Source: Aquimonas sp044377145
Lineage (GTDB): Bacteria; Pseudomonadota; Gammaproteobacteria; Xanthomonadales; Xanthomonadaceae
Direction: 5' to 3'
NCBI RefSeq assembly: GCF_044377145.1
Contig: NZ_JBILJQ010000012.1
Coordinates: 18,630-82,629 of the forward strand
Length of the DNA stretch: 64,000 nucleotides
Position numbers and translations under genes: made by a program. This document shows, piece after piece, positions 33,349-42,512 of this stretch; position 1 is the stretch's first letter, and each line of letters begins with the position of its first letter. Below the pieces are notes generated by a model. The model was not told the DNA's origin and did no database searches. It saw only the letters and a program-made list of their open reading frames with translations.

Positions 33349-34380
33349 TCAGCCCTTCAGCAGCACCGGCCGCGCGCGGCCATCGGCAATCGACACCAGC
33401 AGGCGCTCCAGCTCGCGCCAGGCATCGCCCTGCTCGCGGCCCTTGGCCATCCGCTCGACCTTGGCGCACTGTGCCAGCAGCGCCTCGAAGTGCTCGACAC
33501 CGCCACGCGCCAGCGCTTTCTTGAACGGCCAGACCCGGCTCGACCACACCCCGGCGGCCTGCAGGGCGCCGTCCACATTGCCGCCCTTGGCCTTGGTCTC
33601 CGCAGCGCGAAGCAGCTGTTGGACCTGGGTCGCCAGCCAACTGAGCAACGGCGGCACCGCCTCGCCCTCGGCGCGCAGGCCGGCCAGCATTTGCAGGGCG
33701 CGGCCGGATTCACCGGCAATCGCCGCGTCGGTCAGGCCGAAGATGTCGTAGCGCGCGCTGTCAGCGACCACGTTCGCCATGTAGTCGGCGTCGATCCGCC
33801 CGGCGGGTTTGAGCAGGGCCAACTTGTCGACCTCCTGCGCCGCCGCCAGCAAGTTGCCTTCAACCCGCTCGACCAGCAGCTCCAGCGCGTCGCGGCTGGC
33901 CTCAAGCCCCTGCGCGCGCAGGCGCTGGGCCAGCCAGGCCGGCATGTCGGCGGGCTTGAGCGGCCAGATCGGCAGGAACAGCCCGGCAGCGTCGACCGCA
34001 TTCACCCAGGCGCCCTCGTGCTTCTTGCTCCAGTCCTCGCAGACGATCAGAAGCAGCAAGTCGGGTGGCGAATTCTTGCTGTACTTCTGCAGATAGTCGC
34101 CGCCTTCCTTGCCGGGTTTGCCGGCGGGCAGGCGCAGCTCGACGATGCGTCTACTGGCGAACAGTGACAGCGCACCGCAGCTGGCGCCGACCTGCGACCA
34201 GTCGAAGCGCGCATCGACATCGAACACCTCGCGCTCGCTGTAGCCGGCCGCGCGGGCGGCGGCACGGACCCGATCGGCGGCTTCAATCCGCAGCAACGGC
34301 TCGCTGCTGGCGATCAGCACCAGCGGCGGAATCTGCCCACTGGCGAGCGCGCGCTCGAACTGGGCGGGATTTGCCGGCAT
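33349..34380 (-). CDS. holA: DNA polymerase III delta subunit
   Basis: Clamp-loader subunit that opens the beta clamp. 343 residues with the usual pieces: PLVLIASSEPLLRIEAADRV at the N-terminus, LLLLIVCEDWSKKHEGAWV, ELLVERVEGNLLAAAQEVDKL and the C-terminal collar region ending LERLLVSIADG. Its ATG overlaps the lptE stop as TGATG. In most gammaproteobacteria nadD follows holA; here 110 bp of unremarkable DNA (33240-33348) lead to the MITE and IS. Confidence 0.94.
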   Translation of the reverse strand: MPANPAQFERALASGQIPPLVLIASSEPLLRIEAADRVRAAARAAGYSEREVFDVDARFDWSQVGASCGALSLFASRRIVELRLPAGKPGKEGGDYLQKYSKNSPPDLLLLIVCEDWSKKHEGAWVNAVDAAGLFLPIWPLKPADMPAWLAQRLRAQGLEASRDALELLVERVEGNLLAAAQEVDKLALLKPAGRIDADYMANVVADSARYDIFGLTDAAIAGESGRALQMLAGLRAEGEAVPPLLSWLATQVQQLLRAAETKAKGGNVDGALQAAGVWSSRVWPFKKALARGGVEHFEALLAQCAKVERMAKGREQGDAWRELERLLVSIADGRARPVLLKG

Positions 34381-34880
34381 CAGCGCAGGGCAGAGTCGAT
34401 CCGGCGCAGAATCGCCAGCACCATCTCGCGCTGCAGTTCCTCGCGCATCAGGTCTTCCTCGTTCGAGGTACCCTGCGCCTGCGCGGTGTCGAACAGATAA
34501 TCGCGGCGCAGCTCGATGCGCTGCGGCGGCATCACGATCTGGCCGTCGGGGTCGAGCAGGGACACCTCGGACGACAGCACGATCTCGTACTCCTGCGCCC
34601 GGCCGGCAGCATCGACCGTCAGCGGCGAGCGCCGCTCTTCCAGCTTGTCGACACGCAGAATCGCCGCCGGCAACGCCGGGTCGGTGATCACGGTGGCGCC
34701 GCCGCGAGTCAGTGCGACTTCAAGCTCGCGGCCGAGCGAGCTGAGCGGGTCGACCTGACCGAGCCGGATCGTGCTCAGCCGCTCCGGCAGCTTGACGTCT
34801 TCGCGCAGGCGGAAACCACAGGCGGCCAGACCCAGGCAGGCCAGCATCATCAGTACGCGCGTCACTTGCTTGAACTGCAT
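34380..34880 (-). CDS. lptE: LPS-assembly lipoprotein LptE
   Basis: Outer-membrane lipoprotein that plugs the LptD barrel for LPS insertion. 166 residues from the ATG at 34880, with AGGGAG nine bases upstream. Lipobox LAAC, mature start CGFRLREDVKLPERL typical for LptE, then VDPLSSLGRELEVALTRGGA and RVDKLEERRSP. Order leuS-lptE-holA is the conserved one, with 24 bp to leuS and a TGATG overlap with holA. Confidence 0.93.
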   Translation of the reverse strand: MQFKQVTRVLMMLACLGLAACGFRLREDVKLPERLSTIRLGQVDPLSSLGRELEVALTRGGATVITDPALPAAILRVDKLEERRSPLTVDAAGRAQEYEIVLSSEVSLLDPDGQIVMPPQRIELRRDYLFDTAQAQGTSNEEDLMREELQREMVLAILRRIDSALR

Positions 34881-34904
34881 TGAAGCCACTCCCTGTGCCC
34901 GCAC

Positions 34905-37622
34905 TCAGCCGGCGACGATGTTGACGATCTTGCCCGGCACCACGATTACCTTGCGCACGCTCAAGCCCTCCAGCGCACGCTGCACGCCGGCATCGGCCAA
35001 GGCCAGTTGCTCTGTCGCCTCGCGGCTGGCATCCACTGCGACCTCAAGCGTGCCGCGCAGCTTGCCGTTCATCTGCAGAGCGAGCGTCAGCGCATCGCGC
35101 ACCAGGGCAGCCTTGTCGGCCTGCGGGAAGGGCTGGTCTTCGATCAGCGTCTCCGCATGGCCCAGCGCCTGCCACAGCACGTGTGCGGTGTGCGGGGTGA
35201 TCGGGTTCAGCATCAGGGTGACGGCGCTGTAGGCTTCCTGCAGCACCGCCCTGCCCTGTTCGCTGGCGTCATCAAATTTGGTCAGGGTGTTGAGCAGCTC
35301 CATCACCGCGGCGATCGCGGTGTTGAAGGCGTGGCGGCGGCCGATGTCGTCGCCGACCTTTTCGATCGTCTCGTGCAGCTTGCGCCGCACCGCTTTCTGC
35401 TCGGCGCTAAGCGCAGCCGCCTCCAGCGCAGGCGCCGGGCCGCTGGCCACATGCCGGTGCACCGCGTTCCACAGACGCCGCAGGAAGCGCGCCATGCCTT
35501 CGACGCCGGCCTCGTTCCACTCCAGGCTCTGGTCCGGCGGCGCGGCGAACATCGAGAACAGGCGCACCGTATCGGCGCCGAACTTGTCGACCATCGACTG
35601 CGGGTCGACGCCATTGTTCTTCGACTTCGACATCTTCTCGCTGCCGCCGATCTCGACCGGCAGCCCGTCGGCGCGCAGGGTCGCGCCGGTGACGCGACCG
35701 CGTTCGTCCTTCTGCGGATCGACTTCGGACGGATTGATCCAGTGCTTGCCGCCATCGGCATTCGAGCGATAGAACGTGTCAGCGATCACCATGCCCTGGC
35801 ACAGGAGATTGGTCGCCGGTTCATCGCTGTCCACATAGCCTGCATCGCGCAGCAGCTTGTGGAAGAAGCGGAAGTACATCAGGTGCATCACCGCGTGCTC
35901 GATACCACCGATGTACTGGTCGACCGGCAGCCAGTACCTGGCGCGGCCGTCGAGCAGATCCTGCGTGCCCGGGCAGCAATAGCGCGCGTAGTACCAGCTC
36001 GATTCCATGAAGGTGTCGAAGGTGTCGGTCTCGCGCTCCAGCTGCTCGCCGCTCACCGGGTCGGTGAACTTGCGCCACTGTGGGTCGGATTTGATCGGTG
36101 AAGCCACGCCCAAGAAGCTCACATCCTCCGGCAGCAGCACCGGCAGCTGGTCTTCCGGCACCGGCCGTGCGTTGCCATCGGCGTCGTACAGCATCGGAAT
36201 CGGGCAGCCCCAGTAGCGCTGGCGCGAAACGCCCCAGTCACGCAGGCGGTGATTGATCGTGCGCTTTCCCTTGCCGATCGCTTCGAGCTTGGCCGCGATC
36301 GCATCGAACGCCTGCTGGAAGTCGAGGCCATCGAACTCACCCGAGTTGACCAGCCAGCCGCGCTCGGTCCACGCCGCCTGTTCGTGAATCGCGGCCTCGA
36401 ACTGCTCGATCATGGTGACCGCGGCCGAGGGCTCGAACACATCGCGGATGGCGCCGCCGCCGAGTGCGGTGGTCAGCGCATCGCCACCGGTCTGCGCATC
36501 GCGGCCCAGCTCGGCCAGCGCCTCGCGCACATCGGCATTGATGATGACCATGCGGATCGGCAGGCCGTACTTGCGCGCGAACTCGCCGTCGCGCTCGTCG
36601 TGGCCGGGCACCGCCATCACCGCACCGGTGCCGTAGCCCATCAGAACGAAGTTGCCGATCCAGATCGGCAGGCGCTCGCCGCTGATCGGATGCAGCACAT
36701 AGCGCCCGGTCGGCGCGCCCAGTTTTTCCAGGGTCTCAAGCTCGGCCTCATTGACCGCGCCCTGCTTGCAGCGCTCGATGAACTCAGCCAGGGCCGGATC
36801 GTTCTGGGCTGCTTCGGTCGCCAGCGGATGCTCGGCAGCGACGGTGACGAAGGTCACGCCCATCAGGGTGTCGGAGCGGGTGGTGAACACGGTCAGCGGC
36901 GTGTCCGAACCCTCGACAGCGAACTGGATCTCCATGCCTTCGGAGCGGCCGATCCAGTTGCGCTGCATGGTCTTGACCGCATCCGGCCAGCCTTCAAGCG
37001 TGTCCAGCCCAGCCAGCAGTTCTTCGGCGTAGGCGGTGATCTTCAGGAACCACTGCGGGATTTCGCGCTTCTCGACGATCGCGCCGGAGCGCCAGCCGCG
37101 GCCGTCGATGACCTGCTCATTGGCCAGCACGGTCTGATCGATCGGATCCCAGTTGACGACGCTGTTCCTGCGGTACACCAGCCCCTTCTTGAACAGGCGG
37201 GTGAAGAACTGCTGCTCCCAGCGGTAGTACTCGGGTGTGCAGGTGGTCAGCTCGCGCGACCAGTCATAGGCGAAGCCCAATCGCTTCAGCTGCCCACGCA
37301 TGTGGCCGATGTTGGCGTAGGTCCACTTGGCCGGCGCGGTCTGGTGCTTGATCGCAGCGTTCTCAGCCGGCAGGCCGAACGCGTCCCAGCCCATCGGCTG
37401 CAGCACGTTGAAGCCCTGCATGCGCTTGAAGCGGCTGATCACGTCGCCGATGGTGTAATTGCGCACATGCCCCATGTGCAGCGCGCCCGAGGGATACGGA
37501 AGCATCGAAAGGCAGTAGAACTTCGGGCGGCTGGCGTCTTCGACCACTTCGAAAGCGCGGGTGCGGTCCCAGAAGGTCTGGGCGGCGGCCTCGACGGACT
37601 GCGGATCGAAAAACTCTTGCAT
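34905..37622 (-). CDS. leuS: Leucyl-tRNA synthetase
   Basis: Class Ia synthetase charging tRNA-Leu. 905 residues from the ATG at 37622; an in-frame TTG three codons upstream is possible. HIGH-type motif in PYPSGALHMGHVRNY, CP1 editing domain with TTRSDTLMGVTFV, KMSKS loop in GSEKMSKSKNNGVDP and C-terminal anticodon/LeuS domain. Complete. The 118-bp divergent spacer to the cNMP/CBS gene must hold both promoters. Confidence 0.97.
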   Translation of the reverse strand: MQEFFDPQSVEAAAQTFWDRTRAFEVVEDASRPKFYCLSMLPYPSGALHMGHVRNYTIGDVISRFKRMQGFNVLQPMGWDAFGLPAENAAIKHQTAPAKWTYANIGHMRGQLKRLGFAYDWSRELTTCTPEYYRWEQQFFTRLFKKGLVYRRNSVVNWDPIDQTVLANEQVIDGRGWRSGAIVEKREIPQWFLKITAYAEELLAGLDTLEGWPDAVKTMQRNWIGRSEGMEIQFAVEGSDTPLTVFTTRSDTLMGVTFVTVAAEHPLATEAAQNDPALAEFIERCKQGAVNEAELETLEKLGAPTGRYVLHPISGERLPIWIGNFVLMGYGTGAVMAVPGHDERDGEFARKYGLPIRMVIINADVREALAELGRDAQTGGDALTTALGGGAIRDVFEPSAAVTMIEQFEAAIHEQAAWTERGWLVNSGEFDGLDFQQAFDAIAAKLEAIGKGKRTINHRLRDWGVSRQRYWGCPIPMLYDADGNARPVPEDQLPVLLPEDVSFLGVASPIKSDPQWRKFTDPVSGEQLERETDTFDTFMESSWYYARYCCPGTQDLLDGRARYWLPVDQYIGGIEHAVMHLMYFRFFHKLLRDAGYVDSDEPATNLLCQGMVIADTFYRSNADGGKHWINPSEVDPQKDERGRVTGATLRADGLPVEIGGSEKMSKSKNNGVDPQSMVDKFGADTVRLFSMFAAPPDQSLEWNEAGVEGMARFLRRLWNAVHRHVASGPAPALEAAALSAEQKAVRRKLHETIEKVGDDIGRRHAFNTAIAAVMELLNTLTKFDDASEQGRAVLQEAYSAVTLMLNPITPHTAHVLWQALGHAETLIEDQPFPQADKAALVRDALTLALQMNGKLRGTLEVAVDASREATEQLALADAGVQRALEGLSVRKVIVVPGKIVNIVAG

Positions 37623-37749
37623 GGGGCTCAAGCAGGCTGAAAGCGATCGTGCAGTTTACCCCAAAGCCCACAGCCACTTAGCCGAAAGGCGCATCGCCGC
37701 AAGCAAGCGCCAGCGCTATCGTGAGTGAACTCCCCCGCCGGATTTCGCC

Positions 37750-39597
37750 ATGAGCATCAGCCCCGAGCTGTCCGAGATCATCGAGTTCCTGCGCGGCCAT
37801 GCGCCCTTCGACCGGCTGGAACCCGAGCAGCTCGCCACGGCCGCGCGCCACATCGAGATCATCTACCGCCGCAGTGGAGAGGTCCTGCTCGAGATCGGCC
37901 AGGACAACACCGCGCTGGCCGTCTTGCGGCGGGGTGCAGTGGAGGTGCACGACGCCACCGGCCGACTGATCAATCGCCTGGCCGAGGGTGAAAGCTATGG
38001 CCTGCCCTCGCTGCTGACCGGCAAACCGGTGCGCAACACGGTCAGCCTGATCGAGGACGGCCTGATCTACCTGTTGCCGGTGGCGCAGTTCAACGCTCTG
38101 CGCGCGGCCAACTCGGCCTTCGAGCAGCACTTCGTCTGCACCCTTGAAGAGCGCATGCGCGCCGCCAACGAGGCTGGCGGTGCCAACGAGCTGATGACCA
38201 CGCCGGTCAGCCGGCTGGGCAGCCGCGAGCCGGTGATGATCGGCACCGGAGCCAGCATCCGCGAGGCCGCACAGCTGATGTCGAGCCGGGGGGTATCGTC
38301 GATCCTGGTCGGCGATGCCGAGCACATGGCGGGCATCATCACCGACCGCGACCTGCGCAATCGGGTGCTCGCCGCCGGGCTCGACCCCGCCGAACCGGTC
38401 ACCCGGATCATGACCCCGCAGCCGACCAGCCTTGATGCCGACCGCCCGGTGTTCGAAGCCTTCCTGGTGATGGTCAACCGCGGTATCCATCACCTGCCGC
38501 TGACGCGCGACGGCCGCCCGGCCGGCATGATCACCACCCGCGATCTGGTCAGCCTGCAGACCCAGCACCCGCTGTACCTGGTGCGACAGGTGCAGAAGCA
38601 GGACAGTATCGAAGGCCTGGTCGATGTCTGCCGGCGCATGCCGAAGATGTTCGCCCTGCTGCTCGGCAACGGCGCCCGCCCCGAGGACGTGATGCGGATG
38701 CTGACCGCGCTCACCGATGCAGTGACGCGCCACCTGCTGCGCATGGCTGAACAAAAGCTTGGCCCGCCGCCGATGCCTTATGCCTGGCTCGCGTTCGGCT
38801 CGCAGGCCCGCAGCGAGCAAGGTCCGCACACCGATCAGGACAACGGCCTGCTGCTCGCGCACACGCCCGACGAAGCCGGTGCCGACTACTTCGAGGCGCT
38901 GGCGAAGTTCGTGTGCGCGGGGCTCGATGCCTGCGGCTACGTCTACTGCAACGGCGACGTGATGGCGCAGAACCCGCGCTGGCGGCAGCCGCTGGATGTG
39001 TGGCAGGGCTATTTCCGCAGCTGGATGCATGAGCCCGATCCCAAGGCCCTGCTGCACTCGAGCATCTTCTTCGACCAGCGCTGCGTGCACGGCGACCGCA
39101 GCCTGTTCGATGCCCTGCAGTCCTTCTTGTTCGATCAGTCGGCCCGCCAGGGAATTTTTCTCGCCATCCTTGCCAAGCACGCACTGAGCCACGAGGTTCC
39201 CCTCGGGCTTTTCCGTCGCTTCGTGGTCGAGCATCGCGGCGAACATCGCGACACCCTTGATCTTAAAAGGGCTGGCAGCCTGCCCTTCAATGATCTGCTG
39301 CGAGTTCGATCACTGGCCGCCGGCATTCGCGAACCCGGCAGCCTGGCGCGTATCGACGCACTGCGCCGGCTGGGCAAGATGGTGCCCAGCGATGCCGCGG
39401 AAATGCAGGCGGCGTTTCACCTGCTTGCGCGCTTGCGGCTGGAGCATCAGGCCGCGCAGATGGCTGCCGGCGAGCCGCCGGACAACCGCATCAATCCGAG
39501 TCGCTTGACCCGCATCGACCGCGATGCACTGCGCGACGCCTTCCTGGTCGTGCGCCAGGCGCAGGCCGCGCTCGCCAACGCCTTCGGTATCCAATGA
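37750..39597 (+). CDS. cNMP-binding / CBS / DUF294 nucleotidyltransferase signalling protein
   Basis: 615 residues. Cyclic-nucleotide-binding fold (about 15-120, EVLLEIGQDNTALAVLRRGA), two CBS motifs (about 155-275, REAAQLMSSRGVSSILVGD and DRPVFEAFLVMVNRGIHHLP), then DUF294 with the GlnD-like nucleotidyltransferase signature FGSQARSEQGPHTDQDNG (GSxxR...DxDN), and the DUF294 C-terminal helical domain. It probably modifies a protein or nucleotide in answer to cNMP or adenylates, but no target is known. Its stop overlaps the exonuclease start (ATGA), so both are made together; the same pair occurs in many proteobacteria. Confidence 0.9.
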   Translation: MSISPELSEIIEFLRGHAPFDRLEPEQLATAARHIEIIYRRSGEVLLEIGQDNTALAVLRRGAVEVHDATGRLINRLAEGESYGLPSLLTGKPVRNTVSLIEDGLIYLLPVAQFNALRAANSAFEQHFVCTLEERMRAANEAGGANELMTTPVSRLGSREPVMIGTGASIREAAQLMSSRGVSSILVGDAEHMAGIITDRDLRNRVLAAGLDPAEPVTRIMTPQPTSLDADRPVFEAFLVMVNRGIHHLPLTRDGRPAGMITTRDLVSLQTQHPLYLVRQVQKQDSIEGLVDVCRRMPKMFALLLGNGARPEDVMRMLTALTDAVTRHLLRMAEQKLGPPPMPYAWLAFGSQARSEQGPHTDQDNGLLLAHTPDEAGADYFEALAKFVCAGLDACGYVYCNGDVMAQNPRWRQPLDVWQGYFRSWMHEPDPKALLHSSIFFDQRCVHGDRSLFDALQSFLFDQSARQGIFLAILAKHALSHEVPLGLFRRFVVEHRGEHRDTLDLKRAGSLPFNDLLRVRSLAAGIREPGSLARIDALRRLGKMVPSDAAEMQAAFHLLARLRLEHQAAQMAAGEPPDNRINPSRLTRIDRDALRDAFLVVRQAQAALANAFGIQ

Positions 39598-40250
39598 TCT
39601 GGCTGCGCCGCCTGCAGTACGCACAGCGTGCCCGCGGCACGCCGCTGGCGCAGCACTACGCGCGGCCTTTGCCGGGGCTGTCGACGCCGTGGTTGCAGGG
39701 CGAGTTTCTGGCGGTGGACTTCGAAACCAGCGGCCTGGACACCGAGCACGATCGCATTCTCAGCATGGGCTGGGTACAGGTGAAAGACGCACGCATCCTC
39801 ATGCCCAGCGCGCGTCATTTGCTGATTCACAGCGATGAGAGCGTGGGCCAGAGCGCAACAGTTCATGGGCTGACCGATACTGATATCCAGCACGGCCTGA
39901 GTCTTTCAGCGGCGGTGCTCGAGCTGGTGGAGGCGCTGCAGGGGCGCAGCCTGATCGCGCACGGCGCACCGATCGAGTTGAACTTTCTGTCCGCCGCCTG
40001 TCGTCGCTGCTTTGGCGTGCCGCCGACCCTGCGCGCCATCGACACCTTGGCGATTGAGCGCCGACTGCGCCGCCACGAGGTCGACCCGCACGGCTATCTG
40101 CGCCTGCATGCCTGCCGCGAGCGCTACGGTCTGCCGAACTACCGCGCGCACAATGCCGCGATTGATGCGATCGCCTGTGCCGAACTTCTGTTGGCGCAGG
40201 TCGGGCGGATCGGCAATCCTGCCAAGCTGACTCTGCGCGATCTGGTGTAG
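39594..40250 (+). CDS. 3'-5' exonuclease of the DnaQ (DEDDh) family
   Basis: 218 residues. Exo I: AVDFETSGLDTEHDRI (Asp, Glu). Exo II: LIAHGAPIELNFL, where Glu stands at the place where DnaQ has Asp, as in other proteins of this subgroup. Exo III: YRAHNAAIDAIACAEL (His and Asp). An N-terminal extension of about 35 residues precedes the domain. Translation is coupled to the cNMP/CBS/DUF294 gene by ATGA. It is not the replication proofreader; the role in signalling or RNA/DNA turnover is unknown. Confidence 0.88.
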   Translation: MIWLRRLQYAQRARGTPLAQHYARPLPGLSTPWLQGEFLAVDFETSGLDTEHDRILSMGWVQVKDARILMPSARHLLIHSDESVGQSATVHGLTDTDIQHGLSLSAAVLELVEALQGRSLIAHGAPIELNFLSAACRRCFGVPPTLRAIDTLAIERRLRRHEVDPHGYLRLHACRERYGLPNYRAHNAAIDAIACAELLLAQVGRIGNPAKLTLRDLV

Positions 40251-40324
40251 CCGCAGGGCGCGTGGGTTGCTTGCGATGACAGGCTTCACGTCGGCTCGCA
40301 CATCGGATCTCCAGACTCCGCGTC

Positions 40325-41143
40325 ATGCCCGAAGGCCCTGAAATCCGCCGCGCCGCCGATCAACTGGCCAACGCCGTCGTCGGCCAGGTGCTGACCGCAG
40401 CGTGGTTTTCCTTTCCCCACCTGGGCCCGCGAGCGGCCGAGCTGGTCGACCAACGCGTGCTCGCGATCGAGCCACATGGCAAGGCCCTGCTGACCCACTT
40501 CGAGCGCGGGCTGTCGCTGTACTCCCACAATCAGCTTTACGGTGTTTGGAAGGTGGCCAAACCCGGCCAGCGCCCCCAAACCAATCGCAGCCTGCGGGTT
40601 GCCTTGACCACGGCGCGCCGGGAGATCCTGCTGTACTCGGCGTCCGAGATCGAACTTCTGCCCACCGCAGCACTGTCGGAGCATCCGTTCCTGGCCAAGC
40701 TCGGCCCCGATGTGCTGGATGCACGCCTGAGCGAGGCCGAAGTTCAACAACGCCTGCGCGGCTCACGCTTTGCGGGCCGCAGCCTTGCGGCGCTGCTGCT
40801 CGATCAGGGCTTTCTGGCCGGGATGGGCAACTATCTGCGCTCGGAAGCACTGTTCGAGGCCTGCATCAACCCGGCGCTGCGCCCGCGCGATCTCGATGAT
40901 GTGCAGATCGAGGCGCTGGCAGCCGCCCTGCTGGCGGTGCCGCGTCGCAGCTATGCCACCCGCGGCGTAGGCCGTCGCCGCAGCAGCGGACTGCGTGCTG
41001 AGCTTCAGGTCGACCATGGCGAGGCGTTCGGCTTTCGCGTGTTCGACCGCGCAGGCGAACCCTGCCTCGCCTGCGGCAGCGTGATCGAGCGCGCTGAACA
41101 CACCGGCCGCCGGCTGTATTGGTGCTCGCGCTGCCAGGCCTGA
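40325..41143 (+). CDS. nei: Endonuclease VIII-type DNA glycosylase
   Basis: Removes oxidised pyrimidines and cuts at the AP site. 272 residues. N-terminal PEGPEIRRAADQL gives the catalytic Pro and Glu; Lys in EPHGKALLTHF; helix-two-turn-helix with LLLDQGFLAGMGNYLRSE; C-terminal zinc finger CLACGSVIERAEHTGRRLYWCSRC. MPEGPE with this zinc finger and length favours Nei over MutM. It stands alone, 74 bp after the exonuclease gene. Confidence 0.93.
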   Translation: MPEGPEIRRAADQLANAVVGQVLTAAWFSFPHLGPRAAELVDQRVLAIEPHGKALLTHFERGLSLYSHNQLYGVWKVAKPGQRPQTNRSLRVALTTARREILLYSASEIELLPTAALSEHPFLAKLGPDVLDARLSEAEVQQRLRGSRFAGRSLAALLLDQGFLAGMGNYLRSEALFEACINPALRPRDLDDVQIEALAAALLAVPRRSYATRGVGRRRSSGLRAELQVDHGEAFGFRVFDRAGEPCLACGSVIERAEHTGRRLYWCSRCQA

Positions 41144-41398
41144 GCGCCGGCCTGGCGGCTACAAGGCCCGCAGCATTGCCGCCGACAGAACGGTCGCCGG
41201 TCGCTCCAACCCACGCTCCCAGGTTGAGCTGCTCCGCTGGAGCCCCGCAGAGCACGAGCGCCCGGTGCAACGCCGGTACGGCAGCTGAATGCGCAGCGCT
41301 CGCAACTCACGCCATCAGTCGCATGGGCAGCAGTGCCGAAGCCCACTATCCTGTGCCGCGCCGCGCTGTCGCGGAACATCCACCCCAAGGAAGAACTG

Positions 41399-42364
41399 AT
41401 GAATCTCAAGCCAATGTTGGCATTGCTGCTGTCTCTGTCTCTTGCTGCTCCCCTGTTTGCGCACGCACAAAGCGCTCCCCGAGTGCTGCTGGACACCGAC
41501 CATGGCCCGATCCTGATCGAGCTGGATGCGGTCAACAAGCCGGTCACCGCCGCCAACTTCCTGTCGTATGTGGATGACGGCACCTACAACGACACCTTGT
41601 TCCAGCGCGTGGTGCGCGACTTTGTCGTGCAGGGCGGCGCGCGGAAGGCCAACTTCACCCAGGTGAATCGCCGGGCGGGCATCGCCAGCGAGCGCACACG
41701 CCCCGGCCTCAAGAACGTACGCGGCACGATCGCGATGGCGCTCTCCGCCAGCGGTGGTGCGTACAACTACAACTCCGCCACCTCTGATTTCTTCTTCAAC
41801 TCGCGCGACAACGCATCGCTGGATCCCGATTTCACCGCATTTGGCCGAATCGTGTTCGGCATGGGCACGCTGGAAGCCTTGAACAATACTCCGCTGTTCA
41901 GTGGCACAGAGGAGCCGGTCCGCTACCCGTTGATCCGCCGCGCGGTCCGCACCACCGGTTTTCCGATCCTGGCCCTGCACAGCGGCGGCTGGTACGACCC
42001 GACCAAGGACAAGCGCGGCATCTCGGTTGAAATCAGCAACGCTGCGCCGGGCGGCGGCGATCCGCTGCTCGTCATCTACTGGTACGACTACTTCGAAGGA
42101 AAGCAGGTGTGGATGAGCGGCGTGGCGCCGTTCCAGTGGGGCGCAAGCCAGGTCACCGTACCGATGCAGATCACCACTGGTGGCCAGTTCGGCGCCGCAT
42201 TCAACCCGCAGAATGTGGTGAGCACCCCGGCCTGGGGCACGTTGACGGTGCGCTTTACGTCCTGCGACCGCGCCCTGTTCACCTACCAGTCCGCGTTCGG
42301 CAATGGTGAGCTGACGCTTCAGCGTATAACCATTCCGACCAACAGCACCTGCACGGGCGGCTGA
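41399..42364 (+). CDS. Secreted cyclophilin with an extra C-terminal domain
   Basis: 321 residues from the ATG at 41399, with AAGGAAG five bases before it. Signal peptide MLALLLSLSLAAPLFAHA. Residues 28-185 form a cyclophilin domain (TAANFLSYVDDGTYNDTLFQ, RVVRDFVVQGG with the catalytic Arg). Residues 192-319 are a separate beta-rich domain (GGWYDP, VIYWYDYFEGKQVWMSG, GGQFGAAFNP, WGTLTVRFTSC, LTLQRIT), which also ends the sialidase-like protein at 61976. Possibly a periplasmic or extracellular foldase with a binding module. A hairpin follows 8 bp after the stop. The 255 bp before the gene (41144-41398) hold a possible -10 (TATCCT near 41348) but no gene. Confidence 0.88.
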   Translation: MNLKPMLALLLSLSLAAPLFAHAQSAPRVLLDTDHGPILIELDAVNKPVTAANFLSYVDDGTYNDTLFQRVVRDFVVQGGARKANFTQVNRRAGIASERTRPGLKNVRGTIAMALSASGGAYNYNSATSDFFFNSRDNASLDPDFTAFGRIVFGMGTLEALNNTPLFSGTEEPVRYPLIRRAVRTTGFPILALHSGGWYDPTKDKRGISVEISNAAPGGGDPLLVIYWYDYFEGKQVWMSGVAPFQWGASQVTVPMQITTGGQFGAAFNPQNVVSTPAWGTLTVRFTSCDRALFTYQSAFGNGELTLQRITIPTNSTCTGG

Positions 42365-42372
42365 GTTCGATC

Positions 42373-42408
42373 GGCATCCACGGTCGCCTGACGGCGGCCG
42401 TGGATGCC
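42373..42408 (+). terminator. Strong hairpin after the cyclophilin gene
   Basis: Left arm GGCATCCACGG (42373-42383), right arm 42398-42408, with a further inner CGCC/GGCG stem. It starts 8 bp after the stop codon. There is no T tract, so it may work as a Rho-assisted terminator or mRNA 3' stabiliser. Confidence 0.5.
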
Positions 42409-42512
42409 GCGTGGTGCGCCGGGCCGACGCCCGCAAATCGCCGCAATTGCGCCCGCGGGCGCGCACCTGCGACACCCAGGCTGCGGACACTTACCGCCGC
42501 TGGAGTGACGCC

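Noticed and set aside
37678..39246. 522-codon minus-strand frame opposite the cNMP/CBS gene
   Set aside because: Antisense shadow of a gene with clear domains; no start signal or motif.
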